Shown: one piece after another, positions 7,691 to 15,825 of the stretch | Numbering within the stretch: position 1 is the stretch's first letter | Layout of the letters: each line of letters starts with the position of its first letter | Notes under the pieces: model-generated | Told to the model about the DNA's origin: nothing | The model's database searches: none | Seen by the model: only the letters and a program-made list of their open reading frames with translations | Program-made: the position numbers and the translations under genes | Source: Pseudogymnoascus destructans | Lineage: Eukaryota > Ascomycota > Leotiomycetes > Thelebolales > Thelebolaceae | Reading direction: 5' to 3' | Length of the DNA stretch: 18,161 nt | Assembly: GCF_001641265.1 (NCBI RefSeq) | Contig: NW_020167584.1 | Span: forward strand, 1 to 18,161

Positions 7691-8524
7691 TGCTCTTTTT
7701 GGCTTCGTGATATGCTTGCTGCTCTGTATCGAAGCTCATTCTTGGTTCATAGCCCTTGTTACGCAAAAAACGCTTGTCTTGGTTGCATCTGATGGCACAC
7801 TGTTGGCAGCAAACTCCGCCATGCACAAGTATGAAACCCAATTGTCTTGAAGATAGTTCACATGAGCTCGCAAGTAGCGTTCGAGCTCTGCATTGAATCG
7901 CTCAGTCTGTCCATCTGTTTCTGGGTGGAAGGCAGTTGAAAGTTTGGCTGAAATTTTCCAAATTTTGCAGAGCAAACTCCAGACTTCTGCAATGAACTGA
8001 GGACCTCTGTCTGATATTATCGAGTTTGGTAGACCATGGTGCTTCCATACATGTCAAAGTAAGAGCTGTGCTGTAGCTTCTGCAGTAGTCCCTTCTTGCC
8101 CAGCGAAACACGGAATGAAATGTCTTTCTTTCGTCAACCTGCATGCAACAACTAAGATAGCATTGTTCCCTTCACAGAGTGGTAATCCTGTCACGAAATC
8201 CATTGATATATCTATCCATGGTCGACTGTCAATAGGGATTGGTTGTAGAAGTCCATTGTAGGCATCTCGAGATGGTTTCAATCTTTGACAACTACGGCAG
8301 TTTTTGACATATCGAACTATTGTTTTGTCCATGTTTGGCCAGTAATAGTGCTGTTTCATGACTCGCAGCATCTTTCCAGCTCCTGGATGTCCCATAGAAG
8401 GTTGTTCATGAACTTCTCTCGACGAGTCCACCTGAATGGTTTCTGGCACCCTAACTCGATTTTGATATTCTAGCATGCCGTTTTTGAGTTCGCAATAAGC
8501 CAATGCAACCTCTTTGCTTGTTCA
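7691..8524 (-). pseudogene. pol: E2 integrase zinc-binding and catalytic core
   Basis: It aligns with E1 but is better kept. The HHCC module (REVHEQPSMGHPG ... YYWPNM ... NCRSCQR) is at about 8300-8450. The three catalytic residues are present: Asp in DISMDFVTGLP (about 8200), Asp in ISDRGPQF (about 8015) and Glu in TERFNAE (about 7890). Two stops break it: TGA at 8522-8524 just upstream of the zinc module, and TGA at 8054-8056 between the first two catalytic residues. A frameshift near 7690-7720 separates the core from the C-terminal tail. Otherwise one frame runs from about 8990 to 7736. Confidence 0.88.
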
Positions 8525-9150
8525 ATCACCATACTCAAGCTTCTGTAGTGTAGCCTTGCAGAATTTGTCTTCCAGTTGAGACTTTTGGATTTTCTCAAGA
8601 ATTGTCATTTCTCTGATATGAGTTTCCAGTGGAGCTAGCTGAGCTGTTTGGCCTTGTTCTTCGAGTTTCTGAATGTCTGGATGTAGCCTCGAAGGTGGTA
8701 GCAACATCTGAAGCTGTTGCTTTTGTCGATCATCCTCATCATTGCCTTCTGCTCTGCAACCAGGCCTTTGAGTCAAAGCATCTGCTTTTCCATTTTGCTT
8801 CCCAGGCCTATAGATGATCTGGAAGTTGTATCGAGAGAGGAATTCAGCCCATCGAGCTTGTCTTCTTGTCAGCTTCTTGGTGGACATGAAGTATTCCAAG
8901 CTTTTGTGATCAGACAAGACTTGGACTGGAAAATCTGTCCCTTCAAGTTCTGGTCTCCATGCTTCGAAACATCTGATGATTGCAAGCAATTCCTTGTCAT
9001 ATCTCGTAATTGCATTCTGCAGGTGCTAGCTTTTTCGAGAAGTATGCCACTGGATGTAGAACCCCTTGATCATCTTTTTGTGACAAGACTCCTGATGAGA
9101 TGAAGTCTGAGGAATCTGCTTCGACATAGGCTGTCTTGTTTCTATCGAAA
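8525..9150 (-). pseudogene. pol: E2 RNase H and tether
   Basis: The first part (EAPVLRHFDRNKTAYVEADSSDFISSGVLSQ... VAYFSKKLAPAECNYEI) ends in a TGA at 8997-8999. Compared with E1 (GAGATCTATGAC against GAGATATGAC) the cause is a 2-nt loss. The rest continues in another frame from 8996: LLAIIRCFEAWRPELEGTDFPVQVLSDHKSLEYFMSTKKLTRRQARWAEFLSRYNFQIIYRPGKQNGKADAL, the standard Ty3/gypsy RNase H ending, then a charged linker to LEYGD and the stop at 8522. Active-site acidic residues (VEADSSD, SDHKSL, KADAL) are visible. Confidence 0.87.
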
Positions 9151-9593
9151 TGCCTCAAGACAGGAGCTTCTGTGACTGTTTGTTTCAACAGCTCGAATGC
9201 AGTTTGGCATGCATGAGTCCATTCCAATATCTGATCCTTTCTGGTAAGGTTCACCAATGGCCTCATGATGCTGGAGTAATTTCGGATGAACCTTTGATAG
9301 AAATTGCAGAATCCAATGAAAGCTTGCATATCCCTGAGCGATTTTGGAGTTCGCCATTCCAATATAGTAGAAACCTTTGCAGGGTCCATGCGAATGCCAT
9401 TGACTCCCACAATGAGTCCTAGGAATTTGGTTTCTTGGACGAAAAACTCACATTTTGAGATATCTGCTTGCAGTCCAGCTTCTCGAAGCTTCTGTAGGAC
9501 TTTCCTTATGTGCTCTGTATGCTCTGCTCGAGTAGCACTGTAGATAAGAATGTCATCCATGTATGCGGTGACGAATTGGTTGAGGTAATCCAT
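9151..9593 (-). pseudogene. pol: E2 reverse transcriptase, 3' half
   Basis: This half carries YLNQFVTAYMDDILIYSATRAEH with the catalytic YMDD at 9552-9563. The thumb (LREAGLQADISKCEFFVQETKFLGLIVG) and connection region follow (AFIGFCNFYQRFIRNYSSIMRPLVNLTRK, then ILEWTHACQTAFELLKQ). It is open without breaks. Its 5' edge at 9593 is the target duplication copy (TCCAT 9589-9593) of the solo LTR insertion. The upstream half resumes at 10531, and the two halves share a frame once the 937-bp LTR and one target copy are discounted. Confidence 0.92.
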
Positions 9594-10530
9594 TGTAATG
9601 GTGGGTGCACCAGATGTGAGAATCTAGCCACCCAAGGAAGGGATGAATTTACTAAGACAACACTGTCTTAGAAAACAGAGCCAAAGGGTCGTAGCTTAGA
9701 CTATTCCACAACGCAGCAATCAGGTGTGTGATGTAGTGAAGTGGTTCAGACAAGTTGCAACAAATGTTGAGTCTGGGAACTCAGGGGTAAGTCAGAGGTT
9801 AACACCTCACTGACTTTTCAGAAACAAGGAGTAACAAGATGAATGCTTGGAAGCTTGGAAAAGACGTGGAAGTATGTGATAGTCGATTTACTGTATTGTC
9901 TGCTTGCCCTTTCTTAAGGAAAGGGCAATCCTATTTATGCTAAAGGAGTATAGTTCTCATTTTCCAAGACTTTCCATGACTTACCAGGCTTGGTAACTGT
10001 AGTCGACATAAGAGAATCCCATAGACCATCTCTTAGGTTCGTAGCCTATAGGAAGTAAAAGGAGGTCCAAGGTCAGAGTACCCCTATAGACAAATTATGT
10101 CATAGACAAATTATGTCATAGACAAATTATGTCATAGACAAATTATGTCAGAACTTAACCAATCTTGTGGGTAACTAAAGAGCGATGACATGTAATGAAT
10201 CATAGAGGTTCGTAGGAGCTTTTAGAGCTATCGTTCATGCTCCTAGGCCTCTAGTTGTTAGAGATATGTCATGTGGTAGTATGAGTGATGTCATGTAATG
10301 AATCATAGAGGGTTGTAGAGATATGCTATGTGGTAATATCGGCCCAGTAACTAAGGAGCGATGATGTGTAATGAATCATAGATGGTTGTAGCAATCGTTG
10401 AGTAGTATTGCTCTTGTTGTTGGTGTGATAAGCCAAAATATGTATAGTGACTTGTAGGTTTGAGGAGGAGATTTCCAAGTTTGCTCTTGAGTTTGATAGC
10501 AAACTGAGTGCAACGAATGTCAGTATGACA
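9594..10530 (-). mobile_element. Solo LTR, family B, copy 2, in E2 RT
   Basis: This is an inverted 937-bp copy of the unit at 19-867. In + orientation it starts TGTAATGGTGGG and ends CAGTATGACA, and it is flanked by a perfect 5-bp target duplication TCCAT (9589-9593 and 10531-10535). It interrupts the reverse transcriptase between NETLMD and YLNQF, 9 codons before YMDD. It has four units of the 16-bp repeat (10089-10152) and three degenerate copies of a segment containing TGTAATGAATCATAGA (about 10192, 10294 and 10369), one more than copy 1. Confidence 0.93.
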
Positions 10531-11280
10531 TCCATGAGGGTTTCATTCATGTACCTCTGGAATGTTGCTGGACCATTTGTGAGTCCGAAGGGCATGACCT
10601 TGTATTTGTAGGATCCAAATCGAGTTCTGAATGTAGTGAGGTCTTCATCTTCTTCTCTCTGCATTCGAATTCGATTGAAGGCATGTCGAATGTCCAGTTT
10701 GGTGAGATATTTTGCTCCTATGACTTGGGCCAGTGTTTCATCAATGAGTGGTATGGGATATCGATCCTTTTTCGTTATGGCATTTAGCTTCCTGTAGTCA
10801 ACACAGAATCGAAGACCACCACCTGGCTTTCTTACAAACATAATGGGTGAAGAGTATGGGGCTTTGCTTGCTTCAATGAACCCTTTTGGCAAGTGCTCGA
10901 AGACATATTCTTCGACCAAATCAAGTTCTTCCTTTGACATATTCCAGAGTGGTGCATATCCCAGCTTTGCATCACCTTCGAGTTCAATATGATGGTTTGA
11001 AGGTCGATGGGGAGGTAGCTTGTCTGCTGCCATTTTTGAAAAAACATCCAAAAATTCATGAAATTCCTTCAGAAGGATCAGTCGAGAGTCAATTTCTTCA
11101 GTTTTGGTCTTGTTCTTGTGCTCGATTATGTCCTCCATTGATATAGCAAAGACTTGAGCTCCTCTTTGCTTCATGAGCATTCGAAATGGTGCTGCGCCAA
11201 TCATTGCTATGGTGCAAGGTTTTGGTTTTTCCACTTTCGGAGCAGGTTCCGGAGGAGGCATTTCTTTGGCTTTCTTCTTT
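10531..11280 (-). pseudogene. pol: E2 reverse transcriptase, 5' half
   Basis: Read downward from 11280, it contains PCTIAMIGAAPFRMLMKQRGAQVFAI, then FHEFLDVFSKMAADKLPPHRPSNHHIEL and LWNMSKEELDLVEEYV. RT blocks follow: LPKGFIEASKAPYSSPIMFVRKPGGGLRFCVDYRKLN, PIPLIDETLAQ, LTKLDIRHAFNRIRM, FRTRFGSYKYKVMPFGLTNGPATFQRYMNETLMD. All are open with no internal stop. The first RT Asp (LDIRHAF) is present. Beyond 10531 the frame runs into the inserted LTR, which adds a nonsense tail before a stop at 10326. Without the insertion it would join the 9593 half directly. Confidence 0.92.
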
Positions 11281-11800
11281 GGCCTTTGTCTTTTGCTTTT
11301 CGATATACTCTGTTTCGAGGGCTCGATCTGGTATAGAATGGTTGCAATAATCTCCAGTGAAGAGGACTTGATCATTGATCATATCGAGAACAACTCCATG
11401 TTGCTTCATCCAAGCTTTCCCGAGAATGATGGAATGTTTTCCTAGCGAAGTGATGAATAATGGACATAGGCTTTCCACATGCTCTCCCACTTGTAGTCGA
11501 GGATATATAGCATGTGTGATAGCAGGGGCAGCCTCTCCATTGAATCCTTCAACTTGTTTTGGCTTCACAAGTTCGACTGGGGCTATCCCTTCGATTTCAC
11601 ATATTCTTTCTGCATCAGCAGCATTAATGAAGTTTCCACCTGTGGCACCAGTATCGATCAATGCATGGACAATAGCTTTGTATTTTCCTATTCTACAAGT
11701 AGCTAAGAAAGGGGTGTCCGGATCAAAACTGGATCTCGAGGAAGAAGCTGCAATTCTGGCTGCACTGCCTCTAGTGATGACTTGTCTAGAGGCTATTCGT
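11281..11800 (-). pseudogene. pol: E2 aspartic protease (start of Pol)
   Basis: Pol is read in the -1 frame from the Gag end: ARIAASSSRSSFDPDTPFLATCRIGKYKAIVHALIDTGATGGNF. The catalytic DTGAT is at 11641-11655. The flap and second block follow (ITHAIYPRLQVGEHVESLCPLF, LGKHSIILGKAWMKQHG), ending near MINDQVLFTGDYCNHS. The protease itself has no stop. It changes frame relative to the reverse transcriptase within about 11285-11330, in an A-rich linker. E1 shifts the other way at a different site, so this is taken as decay and not a programmed shift. Confidence 0.87.
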
Positions 11801-11805
11801 TTTCC
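11768..11805 (-). promoter_or_regulatory. E2 gag-pol -1 frameshift signal
   Basis: On the - strand, GGAAAAC (11805-11799) overlaps codons GAA AAC. It is followed by GAATAG, which includes the Gag stop, then the stem CCTCTAG (11792-11786) / CTAGAGG (11774-11768) with an 11-nt loop. Spacing, stem length and loop length equal those of E1 (2818-2855). Two of the seven base pairs differ from E1 and both partners changed. The heptamer is less ideal than E1's GGGAAAA because the P-site would need a G-U pair, perhaps from one point change. Confidence 0.65.
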
Positions 11806-12250
11806 GAATCAATGATAGACTCAGCTGTAGATACCTCATTCACTTGAGCTTTGAGCTTCTGGGGACAGTCTCGAGCTCGATGTCCATTTTGTCGGCATAT
11901 GAAGCATTTCCCAAGTTTCATGAGCATTTCTTTTGCTGGATCTTGATGCGGTGGTCGATACAGCTTCTGTGTCTTGTTTTGCATGTTCGAATCTATTGTA
12001 GGTTGAGGGACTGAAGTTTGAAGTGCCTGGCCCTGACTTTGAGTTTGGCCCATGTTGTTCGAAAATGACTTTGGCTTCCTTTTTTCTTCTTGTTCCTTGA
12101 TCCGCTGGATGTTCTGGTCGAGGAGCATGCATTTCTTTGCAAACTCGTGAAGTGTAGTAGCTCCAACTTCAGCCACTAAGGCTTTCTGCATCTGTGGTTG
12201 ACTTTGAAGCGCAAGTCATCTAGCAAAGTTTCTTCAGATTAATCAAGCTC
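11793..12250 (-). pseudogene. gag: E2 Gag C-terminal part with zinc knuckle
   Basis: It carries EETLLDDL (12234 down, after an in-frame TAA that replaces Tyr of E1 ELDYSEE), a frame change near 12192, then MQKALVAEVGATTLHEFAKKCMLLDQNIQRIKEQEEK. A Gln- and Pro-rich linker leads to the CCHC knuckle CFICRQNGHRARDC (11865-11906, C-X2-C-X4-H-X4-C), and the protein ends in DSENE-TAG (11793-11795). The layout matches the E1 fragment 2366-2830. The knuckle binds element RNA during packaging. Confidence 0.88.
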
Positions 12251-12832
12251 TGTCATGAGCCTTTGGAACTCGGCCCAGAACACTGCAAAGGTGTTGTTTC
12301 TCTGATACAGCTTCCGATACTCACTTTGAGCTGTGTGACTTTGATCGGGATCACTGAAGACTTTTTCCAAAAGTTCAAGAATTTCTTTGCTGTCTGCAGT
12401 TTGTTTGTAGAGTTTGGTCAAAGCCTTGGATTGACATGTCGAACTGCCAGTCCTCCTAGTCGACTCTGAATGTAGCTCATTTGTAAAGTCTGTGTTGGAA
12501 AATGATCAATGTTGGCTTCGAGCTTGAGGCGAATTTTCACAACCCAGTCTTCAAATGCTGGCTCTATCCAATCTGTGAGGATTGGAGGGTCTGGAATCCG
12601 AGCTGACAGTCGACTGTAAGAGTGGTGTCCTGGTTCATTCTCCAGAGCTTGTTGGGTTTGCTTTTCAAGATATTCTGAATTGTTTGTTGCTCTGTGATTT
12701 GTTGCTCGTTGCTCTGGATCAGTTCCTGTAACTGGAGAATGGCATCATCCTTTTCAGCCAGTATCGAATTTGAGTCCTCTGCTAGGGCCAAATAGTCCCG
12801 AAGAATGTTCTTGTGCAAAGTCCATGCCATTT
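12251..12832 (-). pseudogene. gag: E2 Gag central part
   Basis: From 12830 down it encodes MAWTLHKNILRDYLALAEDSNSILAEKDDAILQLQELIQSNEQQITEQQ, a likely coiled coil. It runs to a TAG at 12564-12566 after a frame change within the linker. It resumes as WIEPAFEDWVVKIRLKLEANIDHFPTQTLQMSYIQSRLGG, the capsid-like core also seen in E1. A TGA near 12425 and a frame change lead to LYKQTADSKEILELLEKVFSDPDQSHTAQSEYRKLYQRNNTFAVFWAEFQRLMTELD. The ATG at 12830 is not the true start: the frame continues upstream at 13251 once the solo LTR and one target copy are discounted. Confidence 0.85.
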
Positions 12833-13250
12833 TGTAATGCTGACTTCTAAATGATAGAAGACACAGAGGTTTCTTGCGTAAGGTTGACTTGACAGAGGAG
12901 GCAGGGGATTAGACACAAAGGCTTTCCAAGTAACACGTTACAGTATTGTAAAGAATACTATATTGAGTTGAGCACCAAGCTCCTATCTAAGGAAATACTA
13001 TCTACTTATATAGTGGCGTCGTGCCTCATGGGTAATCTGGATAGTTGGCGGATAGCTAGATATTCAGGATAGTTCGTGGATAGCTCAACTATCCAATATC
13101 CACTAGTTTCTGCAACTATCCATTAGCCCCGTCACATGGCAGCCTACCCCGCTTCCCACTGTGACTCACACGTCACGTTATGTGACTCACACGTCACGTT
13201 ACTAGGCCCTGGCCCTGTAACCATGACATCATGTTACTATAGCCGTAACA
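12833..13250 (-). mobile_element. Solo LTR, family C, in E2 gag
   Basis: This 418-bp unit reads, on the - strand, TGTTACGGCTATAG ... GCATTACA. It is flanked by ATTT (12829-12832 and 13251-13254), or by ATTTT if the element is taken to start at 12834. It interrupts the Gag coding run between NQK and MAW, and the frame is restored without it. A TATATAA lies at 13006-13012 on the - strand, supporting the orientation. It has a perfect 21-bp tandem repeat (13160-13180, 13181-13201) and many GGATAG/CTATCC motifs at 13033-13125. It is unrelated in sequence to LTR B and to the E1, E2 and E3 LTRs. Confidence 0.85.
13160..13201 (-). repeat. 21-bp tandem duplication in LTR C
   Basis: Two perfect copies of TGTGACTCACACGTCACGTTA contain TGACTCA, the classical Gcn4/AP-1 type core, and CACGTCAC, a CRE-like half. 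They sit upstream of the TATA box in the U3 part of this LTR, which suits an enhancer role. Regulation is inferred. Confidence 0.85.
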
Positions 13251-13427
13251 ATTTTCTGGTTGGCGACAGATAGTTTCTGGAATTCGTCAAAGGTTTCAAC
13301 ATTCCATTCAGCCTTTTCATGTCGATTTGCAAGTATAGATTCATGTCTCTCTTGAGCTGTTTTGCCCAGAGTGTGAAGGAAGGTTTTGGATTTGAAATTA
13401 GGATCATGAAGTTCATTGGTTTAGTTT
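13251..13427 (-). pseudogene. gag: E2 Gag N-terminal part, second piece
   Basis: This 177-bp exon-like piece lies between two solo LTRs. It is open on the - strand and encodes TNELHDPNFKSKTFLHTLG, then KTAQERHESILANRHEKAEW and NVETFDEFQKLSVANQK. It joins the 14366-14471 piece on one side and the 12830 piece on the other, both in frame after the inserted LTRs are discounted. The charged helical content fits a Gag N-terminal region. Confidence 0.82.
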
Positions 13428-14365
13428 TGTCATACTGACATTCGTTGCACTCAGTTTGCTATCAAACTCAAGAGCAAACTTAGAAATCTCCTCCTCAAAC
13501 CTACAAGTCACCATACATATCTTGGCTTATCACACCAACAACAGAAGCAATACTACTCAACGATTGCTGCAAACTCTTCTACTACATCTGTTTATGCTAC
13601 ATATACATCATGGCATATCATTTGGACATTCATTGAACAAGTTATTAAGAAAATCTCCTCCTTAAGGGGGTGGGCCAATACTACCACATGGCATATCTCT
13701 ACCAACTAGAGGCCTAGGAACATGAACGATAGCTCTAGAAGCTTCTACAACCCTCTATGATTCATTACACGTCATCGCTCCTTAGTTACCCACAAGATTG
13801 GTTAAGTTATGACATAATTTGTCTATAGGTACTCTGACCTTGGACCTCCTTTTCACTTCCTATAGGCTAGGAACCCAAGAGATGGTTCTATGGGATTCTC
13901 TTACGTTCACTACATGATTAGCAAGCTAGTTGTGGGTCGCACTTGATTTCTAATACATTTACCAAGCCTGGTTAGTCATGGAAAGTCATGGAAAATGAGA
14001 GAAACTACACTCTTTGGCATAAATAGGATTGCCCTTTCCTTAAGAAAGGGCAAGCAGGCAATACATTAAATCGACTAGCACATACTTCTACATCTTTTCC
14101 AAGCTTCCAAGCATTGATCTTGTTATTCTCTGTTTTTGAAAAGTCAGTGAGGTGCTAACCTCTGACTTACCCCTGAGTTCTCAGACTCAACATTTGTTGC
14201 AACTTGTCTAAACCACTTCACCACATCATACACCTGATTGTTGCGTTGTGGAATAGTCTAAGCTACGACCCTTTGGCTCTGTTTCCTAAGACAGTGTGTT
14301 GTCTTAGTAAATTCATCCCTTCCTTGGGTGGCTAGATTCTCATATCTGGTGCACCCACCATTACA
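13428..14365 (+). mobile_element. Solo LTR, family B, copy 3, in E2 gag
   Basis: This 938-bp unit starts TGTCATACTGAC and ends CCATTACA, in the same orientation as copy 1. The 5-bp flanks are AGTTT (13423-13427) and GGTTT (14366-14370), one transition apart. It has one 16-bp unit (13808-13823) and an internal segment near 13570-13680 that differs from the other two copies, including a T/A-rich stretch and AAGGGGGTGGG. It splits the E2 Gag between SSAN and QTNEL. Confidence 0.9.
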
Positions 14366-14471
14366 GGTTTGCAGAGCTTGGAATTGATGCTCCTTCTGCC
14401 AGGGATTCCTGGTCTTGTTCTGGATCATTTCGAGCTGCCATTGCAGCTTTTTCTTCAGCTGTATAAGCCAT
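14366..14471 (-). pseudogene. gag: E2 Gag start
   Basis: ATG at 14471 begins MAYTAEEKAAMAARNDPEQD and continues QESLAEGASIPSSAN, then meets the target copy of solo LTR B. This ATG is chosen because it heads the frame that continues through 13251-13427 and 12830, and lies about 60 nt after the conserved leader block. An in-frame stop (TGA from GAAATAG region) precedes it nearby. The E1 Gag start at 1591 occupies a similar place. Confidence 0.8.
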
Positions 14472-14810
14472 AGCGAGTTGCTATTTCAATTTCGGTTTAT
14501 ATCGTCAAGTCAGACACATATTGCCAAAGGCCCTATTGTGCAGTTGTTGGCCGTAGGAGCCACTCGAGAGGAGCGCACTTCCCTCACAGTTATATCCTTG
14601 TCGAGGGAGCGTTGTAAAAGGTCTGACTTGCGAAGGTGGTGTGTGTGTGTCGAGCTGACTGTCGAAAGCCAACTTTGAGGGGTTGCCTGGAGATCGTCCT
14701 GGAATCGACTTCAGGATAAGGTTTCTGGTTCTGGGGTTTTCAAAGAGTGGATTTCGATTTCGATTTCAGAAGAGGGTTCAGCTCAAAGAGCAGGAAAAGA
14801 GGTATAAGAG
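14472..14810 (-). other. E2 untranslated leader
   Basis: This lies between the primer site and the Gag ATG. It includes the block 14529-14625 that matches 1401-1496 of E1, and a short array of TTTCGA units near 14752-14767. A GT-rich run is at 14638-14650. No protein gene is supported here on either strand, although the + strand stays open through the conserved block. Confidence 0.6.
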
Positions 14811-14823
14811 AGATTGAGTTTTA
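14811..14823 (-). other. E2 self-primer binding site
   Basis: On the - strand, the LTR end GTGACA is followed by TA (14823-14822) and then AAACTCAATCT (14821-14811). The exact complement, AGATTGAGTTT on the - strand, lies inside the LTR (14881-14871), about 50 nt downstream of a TATATAG. The layout is the same as in E1 (2-nt gap, 11-nt pairing) with a different sequence, so it supports self-priming of the Tf1 kind. Confidence 0.72.
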
Positions 14824-15076
14824 TGTCACGGTTCACCAAGGCATAGGGCGCCAGTTGGGTATTATGAATTAAACTCAATCTAGAGAAGAAAGGAAAGAGA
14901 AGAGGAGCACTCGAGCAGTGGCTCGATCTATATACAGCTATTGTGGAGTGAATTCTCTTTAGCGAGACCAGTTCTGAGAATTCACTCCACAACTGAAAAA
15001 TTCGCTCCAACCCCGGAAAGCTCCCCACACCCCTGAACCCCCACTCGAGCTGCAAGGCGCACTTGATATCGTAACA
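14824..15076 (-). repeat. E2 5' LTR
   Basis: This 253-bp LTR reads TGTTACGATATCAAG ... GAACCGTGACA on the - strand. It has a TATA-like GTATATAG near 14925-14935 and an inverted repeat containing GAATTCACTCCACA and its partner (about 14945-14995). Its mate is absent at the left end of E2. It adjoins the copia integrase at 15077. Terminal TGTTACGAT is shared with E1, but the bodies differ. Confidence 0.85.
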
Positions 15077-15825
15077 GAGAGATGTGGATTTCATATCCTT
15101 CATCCTTAATCCAACCCTCCCATTCATTTTCAAGTGAGGCTTCACCATCTAGGTGGAATATGCGGATTTGGAACCCCCATCTTCCGTACGTAGCTCACAA
15201 AGTCCTTAATCGTCTGTAGGAGCGTTCCTTGTGTTTTTATCCTTAATAGTATAGACGTGGTTCATGCGGCAATTATCACATAGGAAGTGTAAGGCTTGTG
15301 TGCTGCCATCTTACGCCTCTGGCATTTGGATTAGGTCAAGGTGGACCTTCTCATATGGCACTTTTGAGCGTGGTGTAGATCTTCTAGAAATCTGCCTTGT
15401 AGCATGCGTAAGTCGGCATACTTCGCACTGAGTATCGTACGAGTCTAGGTCTGTGACGATAACTCCAGCGGTCTTCTCTTGGAGTTTTCTAATGGCGTTT
15501 TGGTTTAGGTGTCCCATGCGGTTATGCCATTCCTTTACAGTGCCTTTTAGGTCCTTACGAGGTCCGTACGAAGATAGGACAACGTTGTCCTGTTGATCCT
15601 GAGTGCTATAAACAGCTCGGGTAGGCTCATTTTTGATGTATTCAAGAACCCATTGTCCATGAAGCATTGGAGTGTTGCAGAACGGTTGATCTCCGTACGT
15701 AAGTCCTTGTGCGGCGGTATTCCAATGAACTCCCTTTTGGATAAATCATCTAAGAGAAGCGACTGAAGTGTGGAAGGATGAAACGAGAGCCGTATCTGTA
15801 AGGGTGATAGTCCGTAGAGACTTCT
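15077..15825 (-). pseudogene. pol: E3 Pol: pre-integrase and integrase, broken
   Basis: From about 15825 down, the frame RTITLTDTALVSSFHTSVASLR-stop-FIQKGVHWNTAAQGL leads into MLHGQWVLEYIKNEPTRAVY. There is a TGA at 15746-15748. The zinc module follows: WHNRMGHLNQNAIRKL ... CEVCRL. The integrase core starts at EKVHLDLIQMPEA, with the first catalytic Asp at 15335-15337. A TAA at 15311-15313 replaces Tyr. Two frameshifts (about 15222 and 15170) precede IRIFHLDGEASLENEWEGW, with the second Asp at 15147-15149. The core is then cut by E2 before its catalytic Glu. Confidence 0.85.

Larger units (their letters stand above)
7240..15076 (-). mobile_element. Ty3/gypsy chromovirus E2, nested, 3'-truncated
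   Basis: This second chromovirus is related to E1 at the protein level across Gag and Pol. It has a 5' LTR (14824-15076), self-primer site, leader, gag, PR, RT, RNase H, integrase and most of a chromodomain, but the 3' LTR and about the last 40 codons are missing. Three later insertions interrupt it: 9594-10530, 12833-13250 and 13428-14365. Without them E2 is about 5.5 kb, near full length. It is less decayed than E1 (a handful of stops and frameshifts). It landed in the integrase gene of the copia element E3, whose sequence resumes at 15077. The expected E3 remainder is not found on the left side, so that flank was deleted or exchanged. Confidence 0.92.

Noticed and set aside
10326..10530. 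C-terminal extension of the E2 reverse transcriptase frame
   Set aside because: These residues come from reading into the inserted solo LTR. The same tail appears as chance frames in the other LTR B copies (47-298, 13456-13665).
11285..11375. Second programmed frameshift between protease and reverse transcriptase
   Set aside because: E1 and E2 change frame in opposite directions and at different places, so simple decay explains both.
12828..12830. ATG at 12830 as the E2 Gag start
   Set aside because: The reading frame continues upstream at 13251 and 14471 once inserted LTRs are discounted, so this Met is internal.
14783..15148. Open frame of 121 codons on the - strand
   Set aside because: It covers the E2 LTR and primer site in one chance frame and has no domain.
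15547..15815. Last 90 or so codons of the long copia Gag frame
   Set aside because: They lie in the wrong frame. The adjacent frame matches copia Pol (TLTDTALVSSFHTS, GVHWNTAAQGL).
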